A stretch of 64,000 nt of DNA. Origin: Sipunculus nudus (lineage: Eukaryota > Annelida > Sipuncula > Golfingiida > Sipunculidae). A program made the translations under genes and the position numbers. Where the stretch lies: the NCBI GenBank assembly GCA_026874595.1, contig CM049313.1, positions 15,685,508-15,749,507 on the forward strand, written 5' to 3'. The notes under the pieces are model-generated. The model was not told where the DNA came from, ran no database searches, and saw only the letters and a list, made by a program, of their open reading frames with translations. Below are positions 37,982 to 49,648 of this stretch, in pieces. Numbering within the stretch: position 1 is the first letter of the stretch; the number at the start of each line of letters is the position of its first letter.

Positions 37982-38398
37982 TGGCAGTTCGCCTCAGTCA
38001 CCATCATAAATGCAATAGGCCTATTATCTCGGTTCGCCACTAGGGGCCATTATTTTCTTCTGTTTTTGTTTTTAAATTTACTGTCCGGCACACCCTTTTC
38101 AAACTTCGTCTTTTCATTAACAATCGATTACAGGTTGCGGTTTTCCAAACAGGTTATTAAGCGTCTTTCTTTTGTTTGAGTATTGTGCCTCGGTTTCAGT
38201 TTGGTCTTATGATACGGTTTTCCTAAGTTAAGGTTATCAGACAGATTAAAGTTGCGAGAGAGCAAGAACACACTGCAATTTAAGAGGAACTGGAAAACTG
38301 TGTTATGACAGGTATAATGATTAAAGTCAACAACATGTTTCTTTTTTTTTTTTTAGTAATAATACTATATGTGCGTGCCAGAAACTACTCGGCCTACG
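37980..38398 (-). repeat. Direct repeat, candidate 3' LTR of the Gypsy-type element
   Basis: About 420 bp beginning TGTGGCAGTT is repeated in the same orientation at 43317-43734. Matching phrases run the whole length (CTCGGTTCGCC, CAGGTTGCGGTTTTCC, GATACGGTTTTCCT, CTATATGTGCGTGCC), and overall divergence is considerable. The two copies lie on either side of minus-strand Gypsy remnants, as LTRs would. Against this, I could not find clean TG...CA termini at the distal edge, a primer-binding site or a target duplication. It could alternatively be an independent dispersed repeat. Confidence 0.4.
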
Positions 38399-39420
38399 CA
38401 AATGGCGCAGCCTGCAGGGTTTTATATAGCATTATATATATTAACCGGAACATATATTTGAACCGGTTTTATAGACATTTGAACAAACATGTATTTTCAA
38501 CAAACTGGAGCCGGTTTAATAAAACGTTTTCGCTCTCTCGCTCTCATTGCATTGCCAGTGACGTCTTTATGATGACGTTCGTATGTGAAACAACAGACAG
38601 TAAATAGCGTAACTAATATTCTGTCTGACGTGGTGTGTCCATTTCTGGCTTGAGGAGGTATTCTTCTCAACTGTTAACATCAGCAAATAATGAATAACCG
38701 TCTGCTCATTTAAGTAAGTACACTGCAGTCCTACAGGAACCACTTAACACACATAGAATCATACTTTTTTCAATGCCGCCTTTTGACACTTCAGAATTAA
38801 GCAATCTTAATAAAGGAGTTCCAGTGGTTGCGTTGTATGAATCGATTTTAGGGGAGCTTTTTGTTTTAGAGCTTTCCTCCGCGTACAAAGACCACATGAT
38901 CGCAAATACCGGTACGCTTGGACATCGCGGGTCATGCGTACTAAGAAAAACCGTTCTAGACTAAACTCAATGTCCGATCGCGCCCCATATGACCTACGCT
39001 CCATAAGCACCGGTTACGCTATGCTCAAATTTTCGCTACACTAACCGCTGAAAAAAACCGCGGTTGCAAGTCAAGTTTGGCCACCAGGCACTGTTGTCTC
39101 TGGGTATTTCCCCCTGCGTGATATTTAACCAATCACATTGTAGGCATGACCAACCCAATAGGATATTGTTCGAGGTGCCAGTCGATTTGCACTGCGGTAG
39201 AATGTGCTTGGTAGCACAGATTTTTTCAACCGCCCGTTGGAATACACACGATGCAATCATTACCTTCCAAGACAGTCTCTATACTAACTTGCTTCCCTGG
39301 CCTGGGATGGTTTCCATATTTCCTATCTTGAAGTGCTGAATGAGTTTGTCATGGACGCAGCCATGTATGTTTACACGCTGAGCCAATCAGATTTCATTTA
39401 ATATTTTTGCATCTTTGTTT
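38399..39420. other. Unassigned segment inside the candidate retrotransposon
   Basis: This 1-kb stretch lies between the integrase remnant and the candidate 3' LTR. It includes a GC-richer patch at 38870-39260 with open frames of up to 91 codons on the plus and 74 on the minus strand. I recognise no integrase core in it. It may be a further insertion or diverged 3' sequence. Confidence 0.3.
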
Positions 39421-39441
39421 GCAGGCTTAGCAAATCAGAAT

Positions 39442-39640
39442 TTAGCTTTTCCAGCCAAAACTGACTGGGTGCTTGGCATCTTTCCAAACCTGAAGATACC
39501 CTCTATTTCTTACAGCGTGTGAATGGAAGGTCACCGGGACTTCACGCACTTTGTCCAGAGAGTACATATGACCTACCTGGTCGTGTAATCCAAAAAGAGC
39601 CTTTTCACGCAGTTGTTTCGGCAATACTAGTTGAAGCTCT
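39442..39640 (-). pseudogene. Integrase N-terminal (zinc-binding) remnant
   Basis: The minus-strand frame shows VLPKQLREKALFGLHDQVGH, which matches the start of the H2C2 zinc-binding domain of Gypsy-type integrases, where a histidine pair spaced H-x4-H (here LHDQVGH) precedes a C-x2-C pair. The sequence after the histidines diverges and the cysteine pair is not found in frame. No catalytic core (D, D-35-E) follows before the frame ends. The piece is about 60 codons long and is dead. Confidence 0.65.
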
Positions 39641-39869
39641 TAATACCATGGACTGACCGCGACCGATACAGTACTCCAAGTCTAAAGCTGAGTTTACGTT
39701 TGAATAAAAGTAATATATGTAATCACGGAACTTGTCCTTTACAACCCACTTTAACGCTAAAAAAAATCACGTTTGTGCACTGGGTAATTTCTGTCGGACG
39801 GAGATAATGTCCTGCTTGCATAGCCGATGACGCGGTTGCGACCGTCTTGGTCCTGATACAGGACAGCGC

Positions 39870-40226
39870 TCAACCCATCCCCTCTAGCATCTGTATGAAG
39901 AATGAACGGTTTTTATGGAAATCTGCGTAACCTAGGACAGGTGCAGAGATGAGCAAATCTTTTAATTTGTCAACAGCAGTTGGGTGTTCTGATTTCCTTT
40001 GGAAAACAGTCGAATGAGACTTTATTAGTCTCTCATTTGTTTCTTTCAACAAGTCATAGAGTGGACGTGCTACTCTAGCATAGTCAGAAATGAAGCGACG
40101 GTAGAAACTACTGAAGCCCAGAAATTTTCTTAGACCTTTGACGTTGGACGATACGGGCTTATCCTCGACACAATTAACCTTATCTGGATCAGTATGCACA
40201 CCGCCTTCTGATAGTCTATGGCCCAA
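39870..40226 (-). pseudogene. Reverse transcriptase connection and RNase H start, remnant
   Basis: The 118-residue minus-strand frame contains LRKFLGFSSFYRRFISDYAR, the very conserved segment at the end of the Gypsy reverse transcriptase thumb, followed by ARPLYDLLKET. It continues to the HPTAVDKLKDLLISAPVLGY segment and to FFIQ, where a typical RNase H begins (normally F.l.tDAS). The aspartate of that motif is not intact here. It is separated by a stop from the YLDD-containing frame just upstream. Confidence 0.8.
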
Positions 40227-40520
40227 ATAATTTATTTTGATGGTTTTAGCTTTAATCCTTCATCGCTCAGCCACTGAAAAACCGCTCCAAGACGTTTTAG
40301 TTGTTCTTCAACGCTGCTTGAAAAGATTATAATGTCATCAAGGTATATAAAACATTTTGACATATGTAAATCTCCCATACAAGTTTCCATTAATCTATGA
40401 AATGTAGAAGGAGCTCCTGATAAACCAAACGTCATGCGATTAAATTCCCAAAACCCCAGAAAACTAGCAGAAATTGCCGTTTTTGCTTTATCTTCTTCGG
40501 CTTAAGGATCCTGCCAATAC
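40227..40520 (-). pseudogene. Reverse transcriptase palm remnant with YLDD
   Basis: The minus-strand frame reads GFWEFNRMTFGLSGAPSTFH, then YLDDIIIFSS, which are motifs B and C of Gypsy-type reverse transcriptases with the two catalytic aspartates preserved. It ends near LSDEGLKLKPSK. Upstream sequence to about 40900 still shows scattered reverse-transcriptase-like words (for example KKTLKT) but in different frames and with stops, so the fingers and motif A are broken up. Confidence 0.85.
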
Positions 40521-41017
40521 TCGGCTGTTATGTCTAAAGAGAAAAAAAAACACTTGGCTCATATTAATGAATCCATAGTTTCATCAATAGAAGGTATATA
40601 GTGAGCGTCTTTAATGTTTTTTTAATTTAGTTTTCTGAAATCGACACAGAATCTTAAGGACTGATCTGGTTTTTGGCCAAGAACAATCTCAGAACTGTTA
40701 GGGCTATAGTTTTTTTTTTCTAATGATTTTAGCATCTAGCATGTTTTTAATATGTTCTTGAACTTCATCTGTTGTGGCGGAATTCTTCGGTGTCTTTCTT
40801 TGAAAGGTTTGTCATCACTCAACCTAATTTTAGGTTCTGATTTTTAAGAAACACCATAATCCACCAGAAGGAAGGGAGAAGATGTGTTTCCATTTGGTAA
40901 GAAGCTGAGCAACTCTCAAGATCTCATCAGGCTCTAATCTATCAACCAGCGTCTCTAACTGAAACTTGAAAAGAAACTCGTCTTGTTCCGTGCCACCTGA
41001 TGGAACGAGCTTTACCT

Positions 41018-41364
41018 TTACGAGCTGAAAACTACATATTTAGCAGGGATAGTTACTGGATGATATAAGAGATTAACCACCTGCAAATCAATGCGCTGAG
41101 TATTTTTATTACTGCCATCAACTGTTAACAGCTTCGGCTGTAGTAAAAGACTCTTTGGCAAAGCACTAGCCGGTAAATCTGTGGCCATAACCTTTAGATT
41201 ACATGGGTGTGGTACCCTGCAGAAAGCATGAATGACTTTCTTACAACGTGCTGGGATACTCACCGGCTTTGTGGTTCGAGGTCTTAACACAGACTCCTTG
41301 TTCTTAGTTAGACCGCTTACCGTCCGAAACGTCAATGTCCAGGGACTAGGTATGTGGAACTGCT
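41018..41364 (-). pseudogene. Pol segment between protease and reverse transcriptase, remnant
   Basis: This open minus-strand piece (about 115 residues once the inserted element's sequence is excluded) has the hydrophobic, valine and proline-rich composition typical of the Gypsy region after the protease, for example LLQPKLLTVDGSNKN and HPVTIPAKYVVFS. The segment is cut at 41364 by the 699-bp insertion, and the pol reading resumes beyond 42072. Confidence 0.5.
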
Positions 41365-42063
41365 TACGCTCCCGAGGCAGCGGAAATCTTGCGCTTCTAA
41401 AGAAGCAACTGATTTTCACGCTGCCAGCTTTGACCGTTTATGATATATTTAGACACCAGATGGCGGTTCGTTGTCCGCTGAAATAAACGTGCGTATGATG
41501 TGGCAAGCAGCCAGTCAGATGCCAATAAACAAACACTCGACAGGCATCCTGGCTCCGCCTATTGCTGCGCTTCAAGCGCCACTTGATGAGTTTCCGGTCG
41601 AATTTAAATTACTCCCTCTGCATTCTCGCATCGTCGACCGATTCGATTATGACATTATGACTGTGTTAGCGTAACCATATATCTGTTGTCTGCAGAACTG
41701 AAACAAGCCGGCCAGGTGTGCACGCAGCCTTTGTTGTTACATTTCGTTTGAATTACAGCTCACCGGCCGAGCATCCTTTGTGCCCAAGGCCCTAAGCAAA
41801 CCACGTCAGGGGCAATTCTCTCTGAGCCTGTGGCCTGTTGAGAAGGTTACGCGGGGCTATGAGCTGTCACTCAAAAGGAAATAAACATGATTGGCTCCGT
41901 GTATTCCTCGCTTGGCTTTGTCTTCCAGCACAAGGTCTGATCTGATTGGACAAAAATACAGTGCTCCCCTCTGGTGTAGCAATTCAGGATACGAGGTCAT
42001 AACAAACAGCGCCTTACGATATAGGTAGTAGCCCTATAGGTAAAGCGCTGTGTAAAGAGCGTA
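41365..42063. mobile_element. 699-bp element with 9-bp target duplication, copy 1
   Basis: The element begins TACGCTC and ends GAGCGTA (7-bp perfect terminal inversion, with CAGCG again matching at positions 14-18 of each end). It is flanked by the identical nonamer GGAACTGCT at 41356-41364 and 42064-42072. A second copy of exactly the same length, about 94% identical by eye, lies at 58903-59601 with a different nonamer. A 9-bp duplication is characteristic of Mutator-like (MULE) transposons, so I suggest a non-autonomous MULE. No transposase frame is seen. It interrupts the Gypsy pol remnant. Confidence 0.85.
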
Positions 42064-42126
42064 GGAACTGCTGGACAAAGCGATCATTTTGCTTTTGTAA
42101 CCCCTCCATCAATAAAGTAAGTACGT

Positions 42127-42600
42127 TTGTCCCCAACACAATTGGAACCCCAGCATTATATCTTGTCTTGTACAACAAGCACAGGTGCAGATACCACGAG
42201 GTCTGGTTGGGAACGAATGGCTAAATCAAGACAAATATATCTTAGATATTCTGAGGTATTGCCACCTGCAACTTATGTTCGAAATAGTTCCTGCAATGGT
42301 CTGATCTCTAGATTGTTCAGATGGTTTCGAACAAAAGCTTCAAAGATAGTAGCGATTTGAGATCCTGTGTCTCACAAAGCAGTACAGGTAATCTTGTTAA
42401 CCAATGTGTCGGCCTCACTTGTTTTTCCAACCGTCTCAGCTATCTTGGACTTAAAATGGTTACTGCTACCATCCGAACCATTGTTTTTCTTGCCTAATAC
42501 CGGTTTGGTGCCTGGGTTTAAAGATCCCCTATTAGGACAACAACATGCTTTATGTCCCAGCTGACCTGAACAAAAACAACTGACGGGTCTTTCATCCCAA
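42127..42600 (-). pseudogene. Gag zinc knuckle and retropepsin-like protease remnant
   Basis: On the minus strand, CFCSGQLGHKACCC at about 42535-42580 is a slightly scrambled CCHC zinc knuckle of a nucleocapsid. About 55 codons later, at 42360-42371, the frame reads DTGS, the catalytic motif of retropepsins. It is preceded directly by an in-frame TGA (42372-42374), which in Gypsy elements is normally a residue of the same frame. The continuation is open for about 30 codons, then another stop precedes VAGGNTSEYL. Gag sequence upstream of the knuckle is decayed beyond recognition. Confidence 0.7.
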
Positions 42601-42800
42601 AACAGGGTTCGATCTGTTCTGAGTACAAACCTTGCTTTCTAAGTTCTGCAATCTTTCATTTATACTCTTTAAAATTTTGCTGGGTTCATCCTCCTGTGAA
42701 ACACTGTTGTGCCCTGGCCCCAGAGGATGCAGTTTTAAATTCATGTTTATTGATACGACAGCAGTGAACAGATGCTCATATGGAAGTCCACTGTTAAAAA

Positions 42801-43316
42801 TATGAGGAGTGAATTCTCTAAGCCGGGGTTAAACAGCACTGTCAAAACATATGACTGAAGACCGTCGGAAAAGTTATACCGCTTGAACGAAGTGATTCGC
42901 TCCGATAACAAAGGCGCGAAATAGACACCGTGACGTCACCGTGTTAATTTCCAAGGCGGTGAACACGCGCCAGAAGAACACCTGCATGGTACTGCACGGG
43001 TGATTTAGTGTTTTCAAAACCGCAGAATCAAATAACCCTTGTTTATCATGTTTGAATAAATAAAAACCTCAATAAGCTGTACAAGTTTGTTTGCGTGTCT
43101 GTGATGATAAATGATATATGATTGATATATATGCTCATAAAATCTGCAAAGCAATGCAAGTCAATGAACGCTTATCACTGTGTAGGCCTGTATTAATACA
43201 CATTTTGTATGTTTAGAATAAGAAGTGACGTCACATATGAAACTAACATTAACAATTTCACTCTTGATTTTTTCGTGCATAATGATGGGACGACATTTAA
43301 AGTCAGGCGGAGTGAA
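42801..43316. other. Segment between gag remnant and candidate 5' LTR
   Basis: No recognisable gag or primer-binding site was found in this stretch of about 0.5 kb. It has a GC-richer patch with TGACGTCAC words at 42920-42960 and TGACGTCAC again near 43226. Confidence 0.3.
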
Positions 43317-43734
43317 TGTGGCAGTTGGTCTCAGTGCTCATCATTAATGCAATAGGCTTATCCTCTCGGTTCGCCGCCAGGGGTCATTACTTTCTTCTGT
43401 TTCAATTTATATTTTCCAGCTCACCTTTTCACAATGCGTCTTTTCATTTAAAGTCGTTTACAGGTTGCGGTTTTCCGAACAGGTTATTTAGCGTCTTTCT
43501 TTATTTTTAGTATTGTGCCTCGTTTTCAGTTTGGTCTCATGATACGGTTTTCCTGAGTTAAGGTTATCAGACAAATTTAAGTTGCGAGAGAGCAAGGACC
43601 ACTGCGAATTAAGAGGTACTGGCAAACTACATGTGTAATGACAGGTATAATGATGAAAGGCACCATCTGGCGTCAACAATTGTCTTTTTTTTTAATAATG
43701 CTATATGTGCGTGCCTGAAACTATTCGACCTATG
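43317..43734 (-). repeat. Direct repeat, candidate 5' LTR of the Gypsy-type element
   Basis: This is the partner of 37980-38398, in the same orientation, beginning TGTGGCAGTT at the pol-proximal end. The order of shared landmarks is identical. A few internal words differ by small insertions, such as the GGCGTCAACAATTG stretch. On the minus strand it includes an AATAAA word. The LTR identity remains a hypothesis. Confidence 0.4.
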
Positions 43735-44476
43735 ATATTCATAATAACAAATATTTATGCTATTTTTAATATCTCTCCAAGCCCAAAGGCTAATTAGGTT
43801 GATATATTACCCTCGTGAAACAATGCAAATCAATCATAAATAAATGAATCCTCGGGCTTTGCCTTCCACATAGCTCTCATTATATTCATCTATGGACAAT
43901 CGAGTCCCTACTTATTATCTTTAATGGCAGAAATACGGTATACCACTTCACAAACTGTATTTATGATGTTAGTTTATATATGCAATACAAAGCTCATTTA
44001 ATAAAGATGTTGAATCGGTACACCCAAGCGGAAACCGCTTTGGTATAGAAATTTTAATTAAAAGTTTTTCAAAGTAAAAAAAAAAATATAACAACCCATG
44101 ACAAACATCGTGACCAAGACGTGGCTTGTCGGGAATAACAAATTCTGACGTGAACACATAAAACTGTCCATGTAATCGGTCTGTAAAATATTGGACTTCG
44201 CTTTTCGGATGAGAGAAGATGAAAGCGGAGGACGTTTTGCTAACTCTGTCTGGAATATGCTCCGGACTTCTCTTGTCTGACATGTAAATATTCATATCTC
44301 TGGAATTTCCAATTCTAATGCCTTAGCCTTCAGGAGAAAAATATAAATTCTGTTATATAAATTCTGTCTGTAAAATGATTTTGAAAGTAGAGAAAATTAA
44401 ATTCAATATCAAAGGATTGAGTTTAGATGCCCGGATGACTGGAGCTGGCTCGGTAAGAACAGGAACCTTCAGCTCC
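43735..44476. other. Interval with an unrecognised 108-codon minus-strand frame
   Basis: The minus-strand frame 44295-43969 opens at an ATG and its first 75 residues (MSDKRSPEHIPDRVSKTSS and onward) have a balanced composition rather than an AT-driven one. It then runs into a poly-A-encoded FFF stretch. I do not recognise it and see no splice partner, so it is listed only as something to search. Confidence 0.2.
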
Positions 44477-44479
44477 TTA

Positions 44480-44788
44480 GGCCAAAAAAATAAAAGGTAT
44501 GGTTCTCAGGCATCAAAAATTTTTATTTTGATTTTCCAAAGTAAGTTACCAATTTTGAGCTACAGCCGCTCGGACATTTCTTTCAAGAAGATAAAATCAT
44601 ACACTTTCCTTTGTTATGTAGTACTTTTACTTGTTTAGCAAAATAAATGTGTTATTATCATGCTTTTCCCTTATCATTTTACATTTTTTATCTAAACATA
44701 CCAAAAAATTAAAAATAAAAAAACCGCCCGCCCGCATTGATTTCTGAAAAAAAGTGCCTGAGAACCATACATTTTTTTTATTTTGGCC
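44480..44788. mobile_element. GGCC-ended MITE, copy 2
   Basis: It is flanked by TTA at 44477-44479 and 44789-44791. The ends GGCCAAAAAAATAAAAGGTA and the inverse CATTTTTTTTATTTTGGCC, with GGTTCTCAGGCA inverted inside, match the copy at 27345-27677. The core carries CCGCCCGCCCGC (44724-44735) and AT-rich filler. A frame of 87 codons that overlaps it (44375-44638) is incidental. Confidence 0.75.
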
Positions 44789-44791
44789 TTA

Positions 44792-45920
44792 GTCTGAAAA
44801 ACATTCTGTCAATGCTACAGAACAGGAAAATGAAATCTCTATAGGAAAATAAAACCTTCACTCTATTTCATACTTGCTGGGGCTCAGAAATCTTTCAAAT
44901 TTTAAAATTAACTGAGAGGTTTCCCATTTTGCCTTGGCGCATAAACAAGGCAGGATCAATCCATGAATGTTAGTTCTGTTGCGAAAGAAGAAAAGGCCAC
45001 TGACCGTTAAAATAGATTCAATCTATCGGGCTTCTCAGACAGGCAACCAAACGGAAGAGGTCGCTGCACCCTTTCAACTAAATCCTTAGAACCGGTATAG
45101 TGTGGAATTATTTCTAACTACATACTCTGGAGATCTACATTGCTTTAAGTCGTATTACTGCATGTGTTATTTCGATATAAAACAGTTCTTCTTATCTTTA
45201 AACACTTCAAAGTGATTTTCTTCAGCGTCACTCTAATATATAATAGAGATATATTTTATCTTTGTCTCTATTATCTAAATACATGAAGCATTAAAATTAA
45301 AACAAATTGATTTTGTTTTTATTTATCCACTGTTCTTCGTTGCTCAAACTGTAAAGGGTGGTTTTAATATAAAATAACTCATTTGAGTTAAAACTTTAAG
45401 ATGGTTATTTACTTTAAAAATCATTTTTGACAATATTTACGGGCAATTAATCAGAAACCAGATGCACACGTGGAAAATCCACCGTTCAGAATGAAAAATA
45501 GTTTTGTTATGAGCTGATAGGGACTGGTCGTCGCATATTTCTATCTTGTGCTTTCCGCAGGTCACTTGTGGCAGGATTCTCCAGGAACCCCCCTCCCTAA
45601 AAAAAGTCAGCAAAAAATGGCAAATTATGCCATTCAAGAGATCAAACAAAGATGTAGACGTGAGGTATATAAAGGGTATACGATTTTTGCGTGATATATT
45701 TTTTTTCTTCCGTTAAATAACAAGGGCACGACATCATCATTGCCGAAATGATATCGATGTATATGTAAGCCATCTAGACTGTGAAAATAATATGAAGAAA
45801 GTATATGACTGTATATAGAAAAGTGAACGTTTCTGAAAGATAATTTGTATAAATTTCAGCTCAAAAGACAATGTTTTTAATTGTCAATTGATGGACGCCC
45901 TGGGTATAATAACAAATACA
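44792..45920. other. AT-rich interval, nothing recognised
   Basis: Only short open frames are present. Confidence 0.35.
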
Positions 45921-45922
45921 TA

Positions 45923-46379
45923 CTGTGGTTGGCTTTATATTCGCGAGGCTGAAATTACGCGATTGCTCCATTTTTAATGTTTCGCGAGGGTTTCATTTTC
46001 GCGATCTCACCAGAACCTATATCAAATCTTTGGCAAAGCAATACCTGTGTGTATCATAAAATGAGAGAAGTGATGAGTTTGTAATATTCTTCTCATATAA
46101 CGATGGGCCCGTACACACAGCACATACAGAGTAAATCAAATCTAAGGGAACGTTTTCCCTATACCTGCATGGATGAATTTTATCATAAAATTTCTCACTG
46201 TTCTTACCTATTCACATACAAGTATTGGCTACACTATATATATATAGTGTATATATATATATATATAAGAAGGACATACTCAATTGGCCTATTATTCCCG
46301 AGGGTTTCATTTTCGCGATTATTTCCCAATCGCGAATATCGCGAAATTAAAACCCTCGCGAACAAAAAGGCAACCACAG
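45923..46379. mobile_element. TA-flanked MITE with CGCGAA-rich ends, copy 1
   Basis: TA dinucleotides lie at 45921-45922 and 46380-46381. The left end CTGTGGTTGGCTTTATATTC and the reverse-complemented right end CTGTGGTTGCCTTTTTGTTC begin inverted repeats that continue through TCGCGAGGNTGAAATT-like text. CGCGA words recur in both arms. A TA duplication suggests the Tc1/mariner superfamily. It is 457 bp with no transposase. It contains a TA-rich tract at 46238-46267. A second, interrupted copy is at 58695-59869. Confidence 0.7.
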
Positions 46380-46381
46380 TA

Positions 46382-49300
46382 TATGTTATTGAAGGCTTTT
46401 GCACGCAAAAATGCAACTAAACGCTGCCAATGCGGAAAGACAGGTTAAGGCAAATAGACTTCTAAAGTATTAAATGCTTGTCCTGAGCTTTGTTGATTGA
46501 CACCAGGTTGATCGAAAACTGATGATGCTCCCAGCTAAACAGCAGGTTTACATCTCTGGGTGCAAGTCCGTGGCAAAGAAATAACTTCAGCCTTGGTTCG
46601 TTGCTTTGTCATAAGTAAAATTAACGCAAAAAAAATATATCCGGATTTTTCAGTAAAATAATTGCAGAGGGTTAGCGTAAAACCGTATTAATAATACATT
46701 TTGGAGGTAATCAGAACCAATACAATGCATTTTGTTCTGATATACCATTATGACACAAGAAAACTTCCTTTTCATCCCATGTAGAAGCCGCCCATTCGTA
46801 TACATTTGTTCTGCCACTCGCAAGGTGAAATCGTGCTATTGAAGCGTGACAGTGTTTTTTACATGAAAAGTGTAAACTTGAACATTTGACTGATAAAGAG
46901 ATATTGTTGGAAGTTTTTAGGAAGCGACTGCAGATTCTATTTTGTTAACAGAATCCCTATTAGTTTAAAGATGCACTGGTGGTATATTTTCATGTTTCAA
47001 AATCCCTGGAGGTTGCGGATCCTAAATAAATGTGTGCATCCACCCCCGCCCCCCGAACTTTGTTCAAGTTGTAGGGCTTTGAACAACCTGTTTTTCGAAC
47101 AAATATAAATTGAGCCATGGTTATAATAGAAAGATACATGTATTTATGAATGTATAGAAATCAACATAACCCATAAAAGGTCAAACGTTTGTCGTGTAAC
47201 CTGTCGTAGTGTTAACCCAACTGAAAAGCCCTCGCATTGAAAGAGGGTTCATGTGGTCTTTGTTTTGAATTAAAAAGCTTTACTTCTTGTTAAATGAATT
47301 ATTGGGATCAATGGGGATTATATTGCACAATACGTTCTGTGGGCAGTGAGCTCGAAATGCAGGAAATCCCCGAGGCACCTGCTAAAAAAACGTGACAGGC
47401 GTAGAGGACCTAAAGGACAACAGAAATAGGTGTACCTATTGGGAATTTTAAATTATGAATTATGCATAATCCCAAAAATAAAACAAACTTGTCCTGGAAG
47501 ACCGCCAATACGTGTGCCGAATATCGAAGACCAAAGCAGAACGGAAACAGGTAAACCTTTGTCTGGAAAAACCCAACTGTGTATAGTTTATATGGATGAT
47601 TGTTTTGTCAAATGTCAATCATTTTTGCTTGATCTATTCGATTTGTCTTCTTCTTGCTTCCATCGGATTTTCGCTACTGTTTTTATCAATGCAGTCCCGA
47701 ACCAACCCCTGGTGTGCATCCCTATTATCCCAGAAGCTAATCTTTCGCAGCGAATATTTTGACAATTTTAAATTTAATTTTCATTCTCACTGAATAATTT
47801 AACTTAAAATCTTAAACTTAATAATATATTAAATATAAGCATGGCAGGTGTAAAAACAAATAAGCCTTTTGAAAAGTGGCCTGCACTTGCAGTTTGTAAT
47901 ATAACCCATTGCAAATAAGAAAAAATAAGAGATATTTCTTCGATAAATATATACCATCCGACTGAAATCTCTGCACCAGGAATAAATGAAATATCTTTTT
48001 AGCGATCTAACTGTAAGATAAAATGAATATTATAAAATGGTAGAATGAGCTATACCTTAAATACCTAATGTGTATGATAAGAGACCGGCCGTTCATACCA
48101 TGTGTCATTCAACACATTAACCCTGGTTAGTCTTTTTCTACTTTGACTGCGACACTTTCAAGGACCATCTCCTTCAGAAAGTAAAAAAATCACTAATGAC
48201 GAATAGCGATTATTATCAAGCTTCGCAGGTGTCCAATTTGTTTCGGGAAAATGTACGCTCGTAACAAAATGTTAGCCTCCTAGTGTATCCGGCTCAGGTT
48301 TCATAGTGTCAAAATGTCATAGCCTTTTCCTAATAAATTATCTTAAAATTGCTTCGTGTCTTCAATTACGCCACCATAAAAAATACCAACACCTGATTAA
48401 AATTTCCTCATTTGTTAGAGTGTGTGGATCACGAGACGACAAATCAAGTAGTTTGCAATTATTTTTTTTTTACCCAGGAGGCTTTCCCTCTCAAAACCAA
48501 TCAAATTAGTTCAAGTGATTCACTCCGAGATTCAATCTTCAACTTCCGACCGGCCACTATAGGACCGTCACCGTTTCCCCATCACCAGAATAAGAGACCG
48601 TAATCTCCAAACACCATTCTCGTATTTTCTGATTTAGCGTGAGGGTATTACAGAAAAGTTAACAGCGCAAGGTCAGGCAGCCGTAGATGTCAGCGCCGTG
48701 GAACTGTCATGAAAGATAAAAGTACATTCACCTGAAACATCCAATCAATGGCGGATAAATCCAAATTGTTAAAAATAATCTTATAATAATTAAACATTAA
48801 TTACTCATCTCCGATAGATAACCTATAGCTTCACATTTTAGAATCTGACAGAACCTAGATAGAAAACTATTAATCCTTGCAAGTTGTAGGTTCAGCTGTT
48901 AGTGACAGATTTCAGAGCCAAAGAAGTTATATAGGTCAGAGTATTAACAAGCCAAGAGAACCAGCCAAGAGAACCTCACGTACATTACCTGATATCATAC
49001 CCAAGACATACCACTTTCAAAACACTCGAATTAACTGTTATTTGTATATGTTAGATATTGGGAAAGGTCTAAAATATACCAGGAATCAGATATAAGGTCG
49101 ATTATAATTAAGATTATGTAACCACACGTTACATTTTTCGAGCTTTCTTGGATGGAAATGAATCAAAATAGGTATCTCGCGTTCGGCACTCTTGAATTTA
49201 GGACTTGTGCTGACTCATAAATGGAATTAACGTTATGGCATTATGTATTTTTTTTATTTAGTTTGAGGAGGGGGCAGCCATCCCTTTACGTTATGAGGCA

Positions 49301-49384
49301 TTATAAAGGGCAGCCCGCGAAGGCCATATGTAAATCCATTATTGTCAATGAGGTAATGAGAACACAGTCATTTACCGGAACGAT
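46382..49384. other. Long interval without recognisable gene
   Basis: Only open frames up to 110 codons (47430-47762) with no motif were seen, and no repeat structure beyond short homopolymers. Confidence 0.35.
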
Positions 49385-49602
49385 ACACTCTTAGAAAGAG
49401 GGTTAGATGTAGAAACCTGAAATGTTCGTTAGAGTGGAGTCAGTTGGGTAGAACCCTCTAGTCAAAGTTCTTCATGGAACCCTGTCCGGGGGTTCTCTGG
49501 GGAACTCTAAGGGTTTTATATGTAACCCTGAAAATGGGTGCTCTTAGAACACTACAGAAGGGTTCTTCCTAGAACCATATGAGCATGAAAGGTTCTAGAG
49601 AA

Positions 49603-49644
<42 letters not shown>
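49385..49644. repeat. GGTTCT/AGAACC-type dispersed repeat followed by (AT)n
   Basis: Words such as TAGAACCCTCTAG, TTCTTCATGGAACCCTG, GGGGTTCTCTGGGGAAC and AGGGTTCTTCCTAGAACC repeat irregularly in both orientations from 49390 to 49603. They resemble AGAACC-rich repeats known from fish and other aquatic animals. A pure AT tract at 49605-49644 ends it. Confidence 0.55.

Positions 49645-49648
<4 letters not shown>

Larger units (their letters stand above)
39420..42800 (-). mobile_element. Body of a decayed Gypsy-type LTR retrotransposon
   Basis: Reading the minus strand from high to low coordinate gives the canonical Gypsy order: nucleocapsid zinc knuckle, protease, linker, reverse transcriptase, RNase H, integrase zinc-binding region. 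Each piece is recognisable but separated by stops and frame changes, so no functional polyprotein is possible. The body is further interrupted by a 699-bp insertion at 41365-42063. With the repeats at 37980-38398 and 43317-43734 taken as LTRs, the element would span about 5.75 kb. Confidence 0.75.

Noticed and set aside
43969-44295. 108-codon minus-strand frame as a coding exon
   Set aside because: Composition is plausible for the first 75 residues, but there is no homology I know, no splice partner and it runs into poly-A-coded phenylalanines.
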